Assembly: GCF_045617425.1 (NCBI RefSeq)
Contig: NZ_JAZLIO010000018.1
Span: 1 to 64,000 of the forward strand
Length of the DNA: 64,000 nucleotides
Reading direction: 5' to 3'
Source: Carnobacterium_B sp045617425
GTDB lineage: Bacteria > Bacillota > Bacilli > Lactobacillales > Carnobacteriaceae
Position numbers and translations under genes: made by a program. Of the stretch, positions 27,601 to 36,342 are shown one piece after another. The notes under the pieces were generated by a model, which saw nothing but the letters and a program-made list of their open reading frames with translations, searched no databases and had not been told where the DNA came from. The first letter of the stretch is position 1. Every line of letters begins with the position of its first letter.

Positions 27601-28545
27601 TTAATGAATACTTTTTTGAAGAGCAGCCAGATTATTTTTCATTAATTGAATATAGTCCGTTCCTTTTTCTTGATCCTCAGTTGTAATACCTTCAATTGGA
27701 TTTAAAATTTCTAACTCTGTACCTGTCTCATTAGCGAGTGTTTCTGCAATTTTGCTAGAAGATGTTTCTGCATAATAAATGTAATGGATATCATTCGCAT
27801 TTATATAATCTTGTAACTCAGCCAGTTTAGCAGGGCTTGGTTCTTCTTCGGTTGAGATTCCAGCAATCGAAACTTGCTCCAAATCATAGCGATTCGCTAA
27901 GTATGCAAAAGCAGCATGTTGAGTCACAAAAACACGATTTGTTGCATCACTAAAAGCGTTAGTGAATTCTTTCTCCAATGCCTGTAACTTTTCATTGTAT
28001 TGTATTGCATTTGTTTCATATATTTCTTCGTTCTCTGGATCTGCCGCAACCAATCCTTCTTTAATATTTATTACTTCCTCTTGAGCAAGCACTGGATCTA
28101 ACCAAATATGAGGATCCACTTCATGGTGATGCCCTTCTTCTTCATTTTCGTCATGATGATCTTCTTCTGTTGATTCCAACAAAGAAATGCCTTCACTTGC
28201 ATTAACAACCACTGTGTTTTCTGTACCTATACTCTCTAAAACACTTGAAACCCAGACTTCCATTTCCTCACTATTGTAAACAAATACATCCGCATCTGAA
28301 ATAGCAGCAACTTCTTTTGCACTCGGTTCATAGCCATGAGTATCAGTCCCCGCTTCTAACAATAAGGTTACTTCAGCTTCATCTCCAGCAACATTCTTTG
28401 TAAAGTCATACATTGGATAGAAAGTTGTAACCACATTTAGTTTATCTGTTTCCGGTTGTGTATTTTCTTGTTTCCCACATCCTATTACTAGCATTATCAC
28501 TATAGACGCTAGTATCACAAAGCCGATCCTCTTTTTCTTATTCAT
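27601..28545 (-). CDS. znuA: zinc ABC transporter substrate-binding lipoprotein
   Basis: 314 aa surface lipoprotein. Signal peptide with lipobox VIGC at about residue 23, then a cluster A-I metal-binding fold with conserved His residues (DTHGYEP, DPHIWLDP, VTQHAAFAYL) and the acidic EGITTEDQ region. A His/Asp/Glu-rich loop (HHDENEEEGHHH) is typical of zinc-specific ZnuA/AdcA. The ribosome site AAAGGAGG best fits ATG at 28545 (or the TTG just before it); an ATG 2 bp after the SD is too close. First gene of the operon, behind a Zur-like box. Confidence 0.93.
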   Translation of the reverse strand: MNKKKRIGFVILASIVIMLVIGCGKQENTQPETDKLNVVTTFYPMYDFTKNVAGDEAEVTLLLEAGTDTHGYEPSAKEVAAISDADVFVYNSEEMEVWVSSVLESIGTENTVVVNASEGISLLESTEEDHHDENEEEGHHHEVDPHIWLDPVLAQEEVINIKEGLVAADPENEEIYETNAIQYNEKLQALEKEFTNAFSDATNRVFVTQHAAFAYLANRYDLEQVSIAGISTEEEPSPAKLAELQDYINANDIHYIYYAETSSSKIAETLANETGTELEILNPIEGITTEDQEKGTDYIQLMKNNLAALQKSIH

Positions 28546-28608
28546 CAAACGCATATCCTCCTTTATATTCATCTATACTTAAATTGACTTTTTAGTCAGT
28601 TCTTTTTC

Positions 28609-28629
28609 AAATCGTAATCATTACTATTT
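28609..28629 (-). promoter_or_regulatory. Zur box of the znu operon
   Basis: 21 bp AAATCGTAATCATTACTATTT, which differs from the palindromic Firmicute Zur consensus AAATCGTAATNATTACGATTT only at two bases in the right arm. It lies between the promoter (28644-28672) and znuA, where a bound Zur-zinc complex would block transcription. Confidence 0.8.
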
Positions 28630-28643
28630 AAAATTCCTTATGT

Positions 28644-28672
28644 AGCTTATCATTATCTACATTGCGCGTCAA
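28644..28672 (-). promoter_or_regulatory. znuACB promoter
   Basis: Minus-strand TTGACG (28667-28672), 17 bp, TAAGCT (28644-28649). The Zur-like box begins about 15 bp downstream of the -10. Confidence 0.6.
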
Positions 28673-28675
28673 GAA

Positions 28676-28716
28676 AAAAAAGACATGAACTTCTCTTATC
28701 AAGGCAAGAGAGTTTT
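28676..28716 (-). terminator. possible ispE terminator
   Basis: Imperfect minus-strand stem (AACTCTCTT / AAGAGAAGTT, with one bulge) extended by weak outer pairs and followed by eight T. Confidence 0.5.
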
Positions 28717-28743
28717 CCACATCTTCAATCTTCGTTTTTTTAG

Positions 28744-29595
28744 TTATTTTAGTGTTCGCACTAAGTAAACCTCATTACAAAAACCTTTCAAACCATTATA
28801 AACTCGCTGAGCTTTAGAATATTTCTTACATAAAGCATAAATTGTAGGACCACTTCCGCTCATCAAAGCAGCATCTGCTCCAAATTGAATCATCTTTTTT
28901 TTGATTCGCTTAATATCGGGTTGCTTTACAGCTGATACAGTTTCTAAGGCATTCCCAGTACTATCAACCATTTGGCTATAATCATTGTCCTGAATAGCAG
29001 TCAACATTTGGGGTATTTCCGGATGAACTAATTGATCAAATGAAAGATTTTCAAAAACAGTCCAAGTAGAAATACCTTTTTTAGGCTTAACTAGCACTAC
29101 CCAACACTGAGGAACATCTTTTATTTGTTGGATTTTTTCACCACGACCTGTAGCATACGCGGTTCCACCATAAATACAATAGGGAACATCTGAGCCGATC
29201 TTTTCCCCTAAAGTAGCTAGCTCATCTTTTGTTAACTTTAAATCCCACAAACGATTCAGTCCTCTTAAAGTAGCAGCCGCATCACTGCTACCACCAGCTA
29301 AACCAGCAGCGATTGGAATATTCTTTTCTATAGTAATATCGACGCCTTTTTCGATATGATAGGTATCTTTCAACAATTTTGCCGCTTTGTATGCATGATT
29401 CCTTTGGTCTAATGGTAAGAATCCATTAGTTGAGTGAATAACGATTCGATCTTCTTCAATTGTTTTTAACACTATGCGATCTGCCAAATCAACTGAAGTC
29501 ATTACCATCTTCATTTCATGGTAACCATCTTCTCTTTTATGCAAAACATCTAAACTTAAATTAATTTTAGCAGGAGCTTTTTCTATGATCTCCAT
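28744..29595 (-). CDS. ispE: 4-diphosphocytidyl-2-C-methyl-D-erythritol kinase
   Basis: 283 aa GHMP kinase of the MEP isoprenoid route. The ATP loop PIAAGLAGGSSDAAATLRGLN, an N-terminal PAKINLSLDVLHKREDGYHE and the C-terminal MSGSGPTIYAL are all family signatures. Many lactic acid bacteria use the mevalonate route yet still keep an ispE homologue near purR/ksgA. The rest of the MEP pathway is not in this window, so a full MEP pathway cannot be claimed. Good SD upstream. Confidence 0.93.
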   Translation of the reverse strand: MEIIEKAPAKINLSLDVLHKREDGYHEMKMVMTSVDLADRIVLKTIEEDRIVIHSTNGFLPLDQRNHAYKAAKLLKDTYHIEKGVDITIEKNIPIAAGLAGGSSDAAATLRGLNRLWDLKLTKDELATLGEKIGSDVPYCIYGGTAYATGRGEKIQQIKDVPQCWVVLVKPKKGISTWTVFENLSFDQLVHPEIPQMLTAIQDNDYSQMVDSTGNALETVSAVKQPDIKRIKKKMIQFGADAALMSGSGPTIYALCKKYSKAQRVYNGLKGFCNEVYLVRTLK

Positions 29596-29759
29596 TTACA
29601 CTTCACTCCTTTCCTCAGTATTTGTATTGTCTGTAGAATATACTAGCTTAAATAAAAACATTTGAAAAGCATGAAAGCTATAATTTAATTTAAATATTAA
29701 AAAAAAAGGCAAGTTATTGACTTATTAATAGGTTAATTACACATAAACTACTTATGTCG

Positions 29760-29800
29760 ATAAAAAAAGACCTGAAACATTTCGTCTCAAATCTCTTCTT
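29760..29800 (-). terminator. terminator of the VOC gene
   Basis: Minus-strand 11-bp stem AGATTTGAGAC / GTTTCAGGTCT (three G-U pairs), GAAAT loop, seven T. Confidence 0.75.
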
Positions 29801-29807
29801 TTTATAT

Positions 29808-30197
29808 TCAAGGGGCTACAAATTCCACTTTAATTCTATCTGGATCTTCAAAAAAAACTGCATAATGCTGCTCACCACCAGCAAATGGGTGTAGATCTCT
29901 ATACAAAATTTCAATACCTTTTTCTTCTAGTTTTTCCGCTAGATTGTCTACTTGCTGTCGGGAATTTGCCTGAAATGCTAAATGATTCAGACCTGTACGC
30001 CCTCTATGGTAACCTTCAGAAATAAACTGTTCTTTTGTTTGAACAAAAACCAGATACATTTCGTCTTTTTTCCAACTTCTTCCTTTATCCCAAACTTGAA
30101 AAGGCTGATAGCCTAATTCCTCTAAAAACCAGCTCCAAAAACACATAGATATATCTAAATCAGAAACATTTAATTCTATATGATGAATATTCCCCAT
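29808..30197 (-). CDS. VOC family protein (glyoxalase/bleomycin-resistance fold)
   Basis: 129 aa, one vicinal-oxygen-chelate domain with two beta-alpha-beta-beta-beta units. Likely metal ligands are His in MGNIHHIELNV, His in TGLNHLAFQA and Glu in IKVEFVAP near the C-terminus. The NHLAF and FFEDPDRIKVEF motifs are usual for lactoylglutathione-lyase-like proteins. No specific substrate can be named. ATG at 30197 is preceded by GGGGGA; an upstream in-frame extension to 30251 lacks a ribosome site and overlaps the veg terminator. Confidence 0.82.
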   Translation of the reverse strand: MGNIHHIELNVSDLDISMCFWSWFLEELGYQPFQVWDKGRSWKKDEMYLVFVQTKEQFISEGYHRGRTGLNHLAFQANSRQQVDNLAEKLEEKGIEILYRDLHPFAGGEQHYAVFFEDPDRIKVEFVAP

Positions 30198-30249
30198 TCT
30201 TATTGATCCCCCAACACTAAAAAAATTATCGGCTCTCTTTCGATGGTAC

Positions 30250-30278
30250 AAAAAAAACGAGCCATTTATAGCTCGTCA
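30250..30278 (-). terminator. veg terminator
   Basis: Minus-strand stem ACGAGC / GCTCGT with an 8-nt loop and eight T. Confidence 0.8.
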
Positions 30279-30303
30279 ACTGTTTTCTATTCTCTTTTAA
30301 TGC

Positions 30304-30561
30304 TTAAGCTAATTGGCGTTTTTCTTCTTCAATAAATTCAATTTCTACAGATTGAGTTAAAACATCTGTATAACTATATGAGACACGTTCAAATGCATTT
30401 TCTTCTTGATCTAGCTCAACAACAAACACTGAATGATATGTGTCAGCTAAAATACCTTTGCGTTCGGTTTTTTTCTTACGACCAGCTTGCGCGGTCAACA
30501 TAATCTTCTTACCTAAATGATCATCTAAGCTTTCTTTAATGTCTGCTAATGTACTTGGCAT
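30304..30561 (-). CDS. veg: Veg family protein
   Basis: 85 aa from ATG at 30561 (SD GAGGTGA). The sequence (SLDDHLGKKIMLTAQAGRKKKTER, then GILADTYHSVFVVELD) is a clear Veg protein, a small conserved Firmicute protein linked to biofilm regulation in B. subtilis but with no settled biochemical role. A longer frame to 30696 covers the promoter and is not credible. It lies between ksgA and the VOC gene; ksgA-veg is the B. subtilis order. Confidence 0.93.
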   Translation of the reverse strand: MPSTLADIKESLDDHLGKKIMLTAQAGRKKKTERKGILADTYHSVFVVELDQEENAFERVSYSYTDVLTQSVEIEFIEEEKRQLA

Positions 30562-30587
30562 CAGATTCACCTCACTCGTCTGATGCC

Positions 30588-30616
30588 ATTGTAACATACA
30601 GAATGAAATTTTACAA
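30588..30616 (-). promoter_or_regulatory. veg promoter
   Basis: Minus-strand TTGTAA (30611-30616), exactly 17 bp, TACAAT (30588-30593), with the transcript starting close to the SD. It matches the strong promoter known for veg in B. subtilis. Confidence 0.8.
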
Positions 30617-30718
30617 GTATACCACAAGAAAACCTTTGGTACAAATAATAATTCTCTCATATTATCCATGTTAAAAGTCGTTGGTATCACTGGCATAGCT
30701 ATTTAGACTTAATAAAAA

Positions 30719-31612
30719 TTAATCTTCTTTTAATACAATCTCATCGATTGCATCTGATAAACGGCCGAATTCTTCTAGGCTTAATGTTTCCCCACGACGC
30801 TTTGGATCAATGCCTGCGACTTCTAATGCTTGAGTTAATTTTTCTCTAGTAGAATCTTCTTTGCCGTATCTTATCAATAAATTATTCCAAAGTGTTTTAC
30901 GTCTTTGCACAAAAGCCGAACGAACAAGCGCAAAAAAAGACTTTTCATTCTTAACTGTTACACTTGGGGTCTCTCTTCTTGTCAGCTTAATAATAGCAGA
31001 ATCAACATTTGGTTGAGGTACGAAGACTGTCTTAGGAACAATAAAAGCGACTTCAGCTTCCATGTAGTACTGGATAGCGATAGACAAAGATCCATAAGCT
31101 TTGCTACCGGGAGCAGCTGTTATTCTTTCAGCTACTTCCTTTTGCATCATGATCGTTAAACCATCGATTCGAACAGGAGTCTCTAAAAAATGCATAATAA
31201 TAGGCGTTGTAATGTAGTAAGGTAAGTTAGCTACCACAACTAAAGGTTCCTTCAAATCGATCATTTCTGGCAAGGTCTTTTGTAAATTGATTTTCAATAC
31301 ATCACTATGAACAATCGAAACATTATCATACGGGCTTAAGGTATCCGCTAATACTGGTAGTAAACGATTATCAATTTCAAAAGCAATAACTTCCTTACTC
31401 GCTCTTGCAAGATGTTCAGTTAAAGCACCAATACCGGGACCAACTTCAATAACATTTGTATTTTTGTCAATATTAGAAGCTGCTACAATGTTGCTTAAAA
31501 TGTTCGGATCGACTATAAAATTTTGCCCTAAACTTTTCTTTACTGAGAAGCCGTATTTTTCCATTATCTCTTTGGTTCTTGATGGGGTTGCGATATCTTT
31601 ACGTGTTGTCAT
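30719..31612 (-). CDS. rsmA: 16S rRNA (A1518/A1519) dimethyltransferase
   Basis: 297 aa KsgA/RsmA. It dimethylates two adjacent adenines in helix 45 late in 30S assembly. SAM site VIEVGPGIGALTEHLA, catalytic NLPYYI and the C-terminal PQPNVDSAIIKL and FVQRRKTLWNNL motifs are present. Its start lies 14 bp inside the end of rnmV, so the rRNA-maturation genes tatD-rnmV-rsmA form one coupled operon. Confidence 0.96.
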   Translation of the reverse strand: MTTRKDIATPSRTKEIMEKYGFSVKKSLGQNFIVDPNILSNIVAASNIDKNTNVIEVGPGIGALTEHLARASKEVIAFEIDNRLLPVLADTLSPYDNVSIVHSDVLKINLQKTLPEMIDLKEPLVVVANLPYYITTPIIMHFLETPVRIDGLTIMMQKEVAERITAAPGSKAYGSLSIAIQYYMEAEVAFIVPKTVFVPQPNVDSAIIKLTRRETPSVTVKNEKSFFALVRSAFVQRRKTLWNNLLIRYGKEDSTREKLTQALEVAGIDPKRRGETLSLEEFGRLSDAIDEIVLKED

Positions 31613-32168
31613 TTTCTTCCTCCAAAATTTGTTGAATCACTGTTACAACTTCTTCAGGTGAGATTTGAAACATTTGCAATCTCTTTTGAAGTTGTTTTCC
31701 ATTAGTGTAACCAATATTAAGTTTTTCACCCAATTTTGTTCGTCTCTTTCGAGCAGAAGGTCCCATAATCAAACCAGCGTCCATTAACAATTCTCGTGAG
31801 ATGAGAGACCCTTTAGCTATGGTTTCGGTGTAGCACTTTGATAGTGCTGTGCGTATTGCTTCAGGTGAAGCATGTTCAATACCTAAGCTGCCCTTGCCTT
31901 TCGCTCTAGCCTCATCTTTTGTCAAAAAAGCGTGTTTTACTCCAGGAACAGCTTGTGAAATGATTTTCCGGATTTTTTCACCAGGGAAATCGGGGTCTGT
32001 AAAAACAATAACACCTCTTGTTTCGTGAGCTTTTTTTATCAGCTTCAACGTTTCTTCGTCAATAGCTGAACCATTTGTTTCAATCGTATCTGCTTCAACC
32101 GATTCCAAAATGCGCCTTGTATCATCACGGCCTTCAACAACTATAACTTCCTTTATTTTTTCCATCAA
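31599..32168 (-). CDS. rnmV: ribonuclease M5
   Basis: 189 aa TOPRIM nuclease that matures 5S rRNA. The TOPRIM motifs are VVEGRDDTRRI with its Glu near residue 13 and VIVFTDPDFPGEKIRK (DxD-like acidic pair). The C-terminal domain carries GPSARKRRTKLGEKLNIGYT, as in B. subtilis RnmV. Start overlaps the tatD stop by 4 bp; its end overlaps rsmA by 14 bp. Confidence 0.95.
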   Translation of the reverse strand: MMEKIKEVIVVEGRDDTRRILESVEADTIETNGSAIDEETLKLIKKAHETRGVIVFTDPDFPGEKIRKIISQAVPGVKHAFLTKDEARAKGKGSLGIEHASPEAIRTALSKCYTETIAKGSLISRELLMDAGLIMGPSARKRRTKLGEKLNIGYTNGKQLQKRLQMFQISPEEVVTVIQQILEEENDNT

Positions 32169-32932
32169 GCTAACCTAAACAAGCGATTGGCATTTTGCAT
32201 CGTTTGTTTAGCCACTTCTTCATAACTAACGCCTCTTTGTTTAGCCACCTCTTCCGCTACAAACTTCACGTAAGCCGGTTCATTGCGTTTTCCTCTATAA
32301 GGCATCGGAGCTAAGTACGGTGCATCTGTTTCAATCAATAGTTTATCAAACGGAGCAGTTTTAGCTACTTCTCTTACTTCAGGCGCATTTTTAAACGTGA
32401 TAACGCCACTTACAGAAATGTGCATACCCAAGTCTAAGAAACGTTCCATCCATAGTGTATCGCCACTAAAACTGTGCATAATACCACCAATATCTTCAAC
32501 ATGTTCTTTTTTCAGCATCGTATAAGTATCTTCAATTGAATCTCTCATATGAATACTAATAGGCATGTTCAACTCTCTGGCAATTTGCATTTGTCTATGA
32601 AAGACATCTTTTTGAACATCTTTTGGAGAAGTATCCCAGTGGTAATCCAAACCCATTTCTCCCATAGCTACAACTTTAGGTAATTTCAATTGATGGTACA
32701 ACTTCTCTTCAATTTGTTCAGTATACAAATAGCTTTCAGTAGGGTGCCAACCAATAATACTATAAATTTCTTTATATTCCTTACTTAAGGCTAACGATTT
32801 TTCAATGGTTTCAGCATCAAACCCCACTACAGCCATTTTACTCACATCGTTTTCAAGTGCACGTTGCACAGTTTCTTGAACTTCATGATCAAATTCTTCT
32901 GCATTAATATGCGTATGTGTATCAAATAACAT
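32165..32932 (-). CDS. tatD: TatD family metal-dependent hydrolase
   Basis: 255 aa TIM-barrel nuclease/hydrolase (YabD/TatD). Metal residues are visible in FDTHTHIN at the start, GEMGLDYHWD, PISIHMRD, MHSFSG and LIETDAPYLAP. The family includes 3'-5' DNA exonucleases and quality-control deacylases, so the exact substrate is open. Located between metG and rnmV, the standard Firmicute order (metS-yabD-rnmV-ksgA). Confidence 0.93.
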   Translation of the reverse strand: MLFDTHTHINAEEFDHEVQETVQRALENDVSKMAVVGFDAETIEKSLALSKEYKEIYSIIGWHPTESYLYTEQIEEKLYHQLKLPKVVAMGEMGLDYHWDTSPKDVQKDVFHRQMQIARELNMPISIHMRDSIEDTYTMLKKEHVEDIGGIMHSFSGDTLWMERFLDLGMHISVSGVITFKNAPEVREVAKTAPFDKLLIETDAPYLAPMPYRGKRNEPAYVKFVAEEVAKQRGVSYEEVAKQTMQNANRLFRLA

Positions 32933-32965
32933 AGTATCATCCTTTCTTATTTCTCGTTAATAGAA

Positions 32966-33000
32966 ACACCCTGCTAAATGAGTTTCCAGCAGGGTATTCG
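32966..33000 (-). terminator. metG terminator (weak tail)
   Basis: Minus-strand stem ACCCTGCT / AGCAGGGT with a 12-nt loop; the tail is only GTTTCT, so read-through into tatD is plausible. Confidence 0.65.
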
Positions 33001-33012
33001 TTTTATAAGGTT

Positions 33013-35037
33013 TTAAGCAACTTCAGATCCATTTGGTGCTTCCATTGGTGCTTCAACAATTTGTAATTTCCCATCTTTTTCAGCAGATAAAATCATTCCT
33101 TGACTGACCTCTCCACGCATTTTACGTGGTTTTAAGTTAGCAACAATCACAACTTTTTTGCCAATCAAAGCTTCTGGATTCGGATACCACTCTGCAATAC
33201 CAGAAAGAATTTGACGATGACCTTTATCTCCTGCATCTAAGCGGAATTTCAAGAGCTTATCTGCTCCTTCTACTTTTTGACAATCCATAACTTCAGCGAC
33301 TTTTAATTCAACTTTATCAAAATCATCGTACTTAATTTGTTTCTCTTTTGTTGACGTTAAAACAGTTTCTGAAGGATCCCATTTCGTTTCCACTTCAGCT
33401 TCTTGCTCTTGTTGATCAGGAACACCTGCCATTTGCTCTTTAATGTAAGCAACTTCTACATCTATATCTAAACGTGGGAATATAGGTGTACCTTTTTTAA
33501 TCACTGTAGTATTTTCAGGGAATGAGCCAAATTGAATGGTTGACCAATTTCCAGCAAATTCTCCTTCTACTCCCAATTGAGCAAAAATTTCTTTAGGTGC
33601 GTGAGTCAAAAACGGTTGCAATAAAACAGCTGAAATACGAAGCGTTTCTGCTAAATGAACCATGACACTCGCCAATTCGCTTGTCTTCTCTTCTTCTTTC
33701 GCTAATTTCCATGGAGCAGTTTCATCAATGTATTTATTGGCACGTGAAATCAATACCCAAACATGGCTTAATGCACTACTAAATTGCATATTTTCCATTT
33801 CATTTTGATAATCTACACAAACTTTTTCTGCTGTTTCTTTTAAGATAGCATCGAATTCTGTAACGTTTCCTGAATATTTAGGAACTTCCCCATTGAAATA
33901 CTTGTTGACCATCGCAACTGTACGATTGAGTAAGTTTCCTAAGTCATTTGCTAAATCATAATTCACACGAGAAACAAAGTCTTCTGGGGTGAATACACCG
34001 TCGCTTCCAAATGTCACTTCACGCATCAAATAATAGCGTAAAGCGTCTAATCCATATTGCTCTACTAGCATTTCTGGATAAACAACGTTTCCTTTTGATT
34101 TAGACATTTTGCCATCTTTCATCAACAACCAGCCATGGCCAAATATCTTTTTAGGCAATGGCAAATCTAGAGCCATTAACATAATTGGCCAATAAATAGT
34201 GTGGAAACGAACGATTTCTTTTCCTACCATATGAACATCTGCTGGCCAGAATTTATCAAACAATGATGTATCATCTGTACCGTAGCCAAGTGCAGTAATG
34301 TAATTTGCCAATGCATCGATCCATACGTAAATAACGTGTTTCGGATTGCTTGGTACTTTAACTCCCCAAGTAAATGTCGTACGTGAAACAGCTAGATCTT
34401 CTAAGCCAGGTTTGATAAAATTGTTGATCATTTCATTTTTTCGCGATTCAGGTTGAATGAAATCTGGATGTTCATTGTAGTAAGCCAATAAACGATCCGA
34501 ATACTTACTCATTCTAAAGAAATAAGACTCCTCTTTGATCAACTCTACTGGATGTCCGCTATCTGGTGATTTCCCACCAACGATGTTGCCTTGGTCATCA
34601 CGTTCAATATCCACTAATTGTGTTTCGGTATAAAAAGTTTCATCTGGAACAGAGTACCAACCTTCATATTCATCAAGATAAATATCTCCTTGCGCTAAAA
34701 AGCGTTCAAAAATTTCTGCGACAACTTTTTCATGTGCAGGATCAGTTGTGCGGATAAATTTATCATTGCTGATTTCTAATAAATTCCATAATTTTTGCAT
34801 ACCTTCAGCCATTTGATCGACATATTTTTGAGGCGTAATGTTTAATTCTTGGGCCTTATTTTCTATTTTTTGGCCATGCTCATCGCTACCTGTCAAATAG
34901 AAAACATCAAAGTCTTGCATTCTTTTGTACCGTGCCATAACATCACACGCAATTGTTGAATAGGCATTTCCTATATGCAATTTTCCACTTGGATAGTAAA
35001 TAGGTGTTGTAATATAAAATGTTTTTTTCTCAGTCAC
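33013..35037 (-). CDS. metG: methionyl-tRNA synthetase
   Basis: 674 aa class I synthetase. ATP-binding HIGH motif is in YYPSGKLHIGNAYS and the KMSKS loop is in LMKDGKMSKSKGN. The insert where other MetRS carry a zinc knuckle has no CxxC pairs here (GGKSPDSGHP), as in B. subtilis MetS. The last ~110 residues form an EMAP/Trbp111-type tRNA-binding domain (KVELKVAEVMDCQKVEGADKLL). The likely start codon is GTG, with GGAGG upstream. Confidence 0.97.
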   Translation of the reverse strand: MTEKKTFYITTPIYYPSGKLHIGNAYSTIACDVMARYKRMQDFDVFYLTGSDEHGQKIENKAQELNITPQKYVDQMAEGMQKLWNLLEISNDKFIRTTDPAHEKVVAEIFERFLAQGDIYLDEYEGWYSVPDETFYTETQLVDIERDDQGNIVGGKSPDSGHPVELIKEESYFFRMSKYSDRLLAYYNEHPDFIQPESRKNEMINNFIKPGLEDLAVSRTTFTWGVKVPSNPKHVIYVWIDALANYITALGYGTDDTSLFDKFWPADVHMVGKEIVRFHTIYWPIMLMALDLPLPKKIFGHGWLLMKDGKMSKSKGNVVYPEMLVEQYGLDALRYYLMREVTFGSDGVFTPEDFVSRVNYDLANDLGNLLNRTVAMVNKYFNGEVPKYSGNVTEFDAILKETAEKVCVDYQNEMENMQFSSALSHVWVLISRANKYIDETAPWKLAKEEEKTSELASVMVHLAETLRISAVLLQPFLTHAPKEIFAQLGVEGEFAGNWSTIQFGSFPENTTVIKKGTPIFPRLDIDVEVAYIKEQMAGVPDQQEQEAEVETKWDPSETVLTSTKEKQIKYDDFDKVELKVAEVMDCQKVEGADKLLKFRLDAGDKGHRQILSGIAEWYPNPEALIGKKVVIVANLKPRKMRGEVSQGMILSAEKDGKLQIVEAPMEAPNGSEVA

Positions 35038-35179
35038 TTTAGGGGCCTCCTTAGTAGGTTTAACTACTCCATTCTAACCATCTATCAAACAATCTTTTAG
35101 AAAAGAAGGTACGTTTAGACAACAAATGAGTAGGGTGCTTTTTTATTTAAATTGATTTTTCTCAAAAGCTTTCTGAAAT

Positions 35180-35190
35180 AGTATACCACA
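35180..35190 (-). promoter_or_regulatory. candidate metG promoter (extended -10)
   Basis: Minus-strand TG-G-TATACT with -10 at 35180-35185; no good -35 at the right distance. It gives metG a leader of about 140 nt. I did not find a convincing T-box or SAM-riboswitch core in it. Confidence 0.4.
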
Positions 35191-35269
35191 GAAAATTACT
35201 GAAAATAGGAAATTACGAATGATTTCTTTATATCTTAACCAAAGTTTCCTGTGATATTTTCAAGACTTT

Positions 35270-36109
35270 TTACGGCACTAAATTCAATTTTTGCAAACCT
35301 TTTAAAATACCATGATTTTCTGGAGATGCTGTAATGTCATCTGCAATATCTTTCAACTCTGTACGTCCATTTTCCATAGCTATTCCCATATCAACTGCTT
35401 GCAACATTTCAATATCATTCAATCCATCTCCAAATGCAACTGTTTCACTTATATCAATACCTATGTGCTCAATCAACTTTTGAATACCTACTGCTTTTGA
35501 CATTCCTTTCGAGATCACATCTACTGAATAAGGATTCCATCGTGTGAAATGACAATCTGGAAAAGCTTCTTGGTAAAAGGTGTCGTATTCTTCTGTTGTA
35601 TGGATGATACATTGGTAAATGGTACGATCTTCATAGTAATGTGGCAAAATCGGCTTCACTCTTTTAGAAGAACCAACATAGCGCATAAGCAATTGCATCA
35701 CTTTTTTAGGTGGTGCTATTGGAACTTGTTGAATCATTTTTTTTAATAACCCTTTTTGTCCAAAAGTAACCATAGAAGTTCCTAATATTTCATCGCTTCC
35801 ACAAAACGCGATGCGTTGCTTATTTGTTTCCGCAGCTAGTGCAAGTCGTTTAACAGAATCCACTGACAATGGATTTTGATGAATCACCTCTCCCTCATAC
35901 ACAACATACTGCCCGTTCAATGTGATATGTGTTTGAATGTCTAAGGATGCTAGGATTTCATCAATTCTAAACGGCGCTCTTCCAGTGGCAATAACCGGTA
36001 TAATACCTTTTTTCTTCAAATCTTGAATAGCTTTTCTAGCAGAATCTGGAATTCTTTTTTTATCTGTCAATAATGTTCCGTCAATATCAAAAAATATAAC
36101 CTTATACAT
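35270..36109 (-). CDS. HAD superfamily (Cof-type) phosphatase
   Basis: 279 aa. HAD motif I is in FFDIDGTLLTD (nucleophile Asp near residue 8), motif II is VIATGRAP, motif III is the Lys in MSKAVGIQ, and motif IV is AFGDGLNDIEML. The C2-type cap between motifs II and III marks the Cof/YidA group of sugar-phosphate and nucleotide phosphatases. The substrate cannot be deduced. ATG at 36109 has GAGGAG at about 9 bp. It is divergent from the DUF72 gene across the parS-like site. Confidence 0.88.
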   Translation of the reverse strand: MYKVIFFDIDGTLLTDKKRIPDSARKAIQDLKKKGIIPVIATGRAPFRIDEILASLDIQTHITLNGQYVVYEGEVIHQNPLSVDSVKRLALAAETNKQRIAFCGSDEILGTSMVTFGQKGLLKKMIQQVPIAPPKKVMQLLMRYVGSSKRVKPILPHYYEDRTIYQCIIHTTEEYDTFYQEAFPDCHFTRWNPYSVDVISKGMSKAVGIQKLIEHIGIDISETVAFGDGLNDIEMLQAVDMGIAMENGRTELKDIADDITASPENHGILKGLQKLNLVP

Positions 36110-36181
36110 TTTAAGTGCTCCTCTGATTTTTATATTCAACTACTACCGTTTTTATTTTGTTTCAATCGCAGTGAAACAAAT

Positions 36182-36197
36182 TGTTTCGCGTGAAACA
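36182..36197. promoter_or_regulatory. parS-like chromosome segregation site
   Basis: TGTTTCGCGTGAAACA matches the ParB/Spo0J site TGTTTCACGTGAAACA at 15 of 16 positions. It lies between divergent genes, in what the gene content indicates is origin-proximal DNA. A second, split dyad with the same half-sites (TGTTTC at 36158-36163, GAAACA at 36173-36178) is directly adjacent. Confidence 0.82.
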
Positions 36198-36342
36198 ATT
36201 TAACTGTTATTTAATACACTATTCTTATAGTTATGTCTATTCATTTAAATGATACATTTTAAATTTTTTTTACTTTCCTTAATAATAACGGTTACGGTAC
36301 AATAAGGCTAATGATTTATTACCCAAGAAAGAAGGAGTCACA

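Noticed and set aside
35038..35269. T-box or SAM riboswitch before metG
   Set aside because: I could not find a T-box core sequence or an S-box-like set of helices in the leader.
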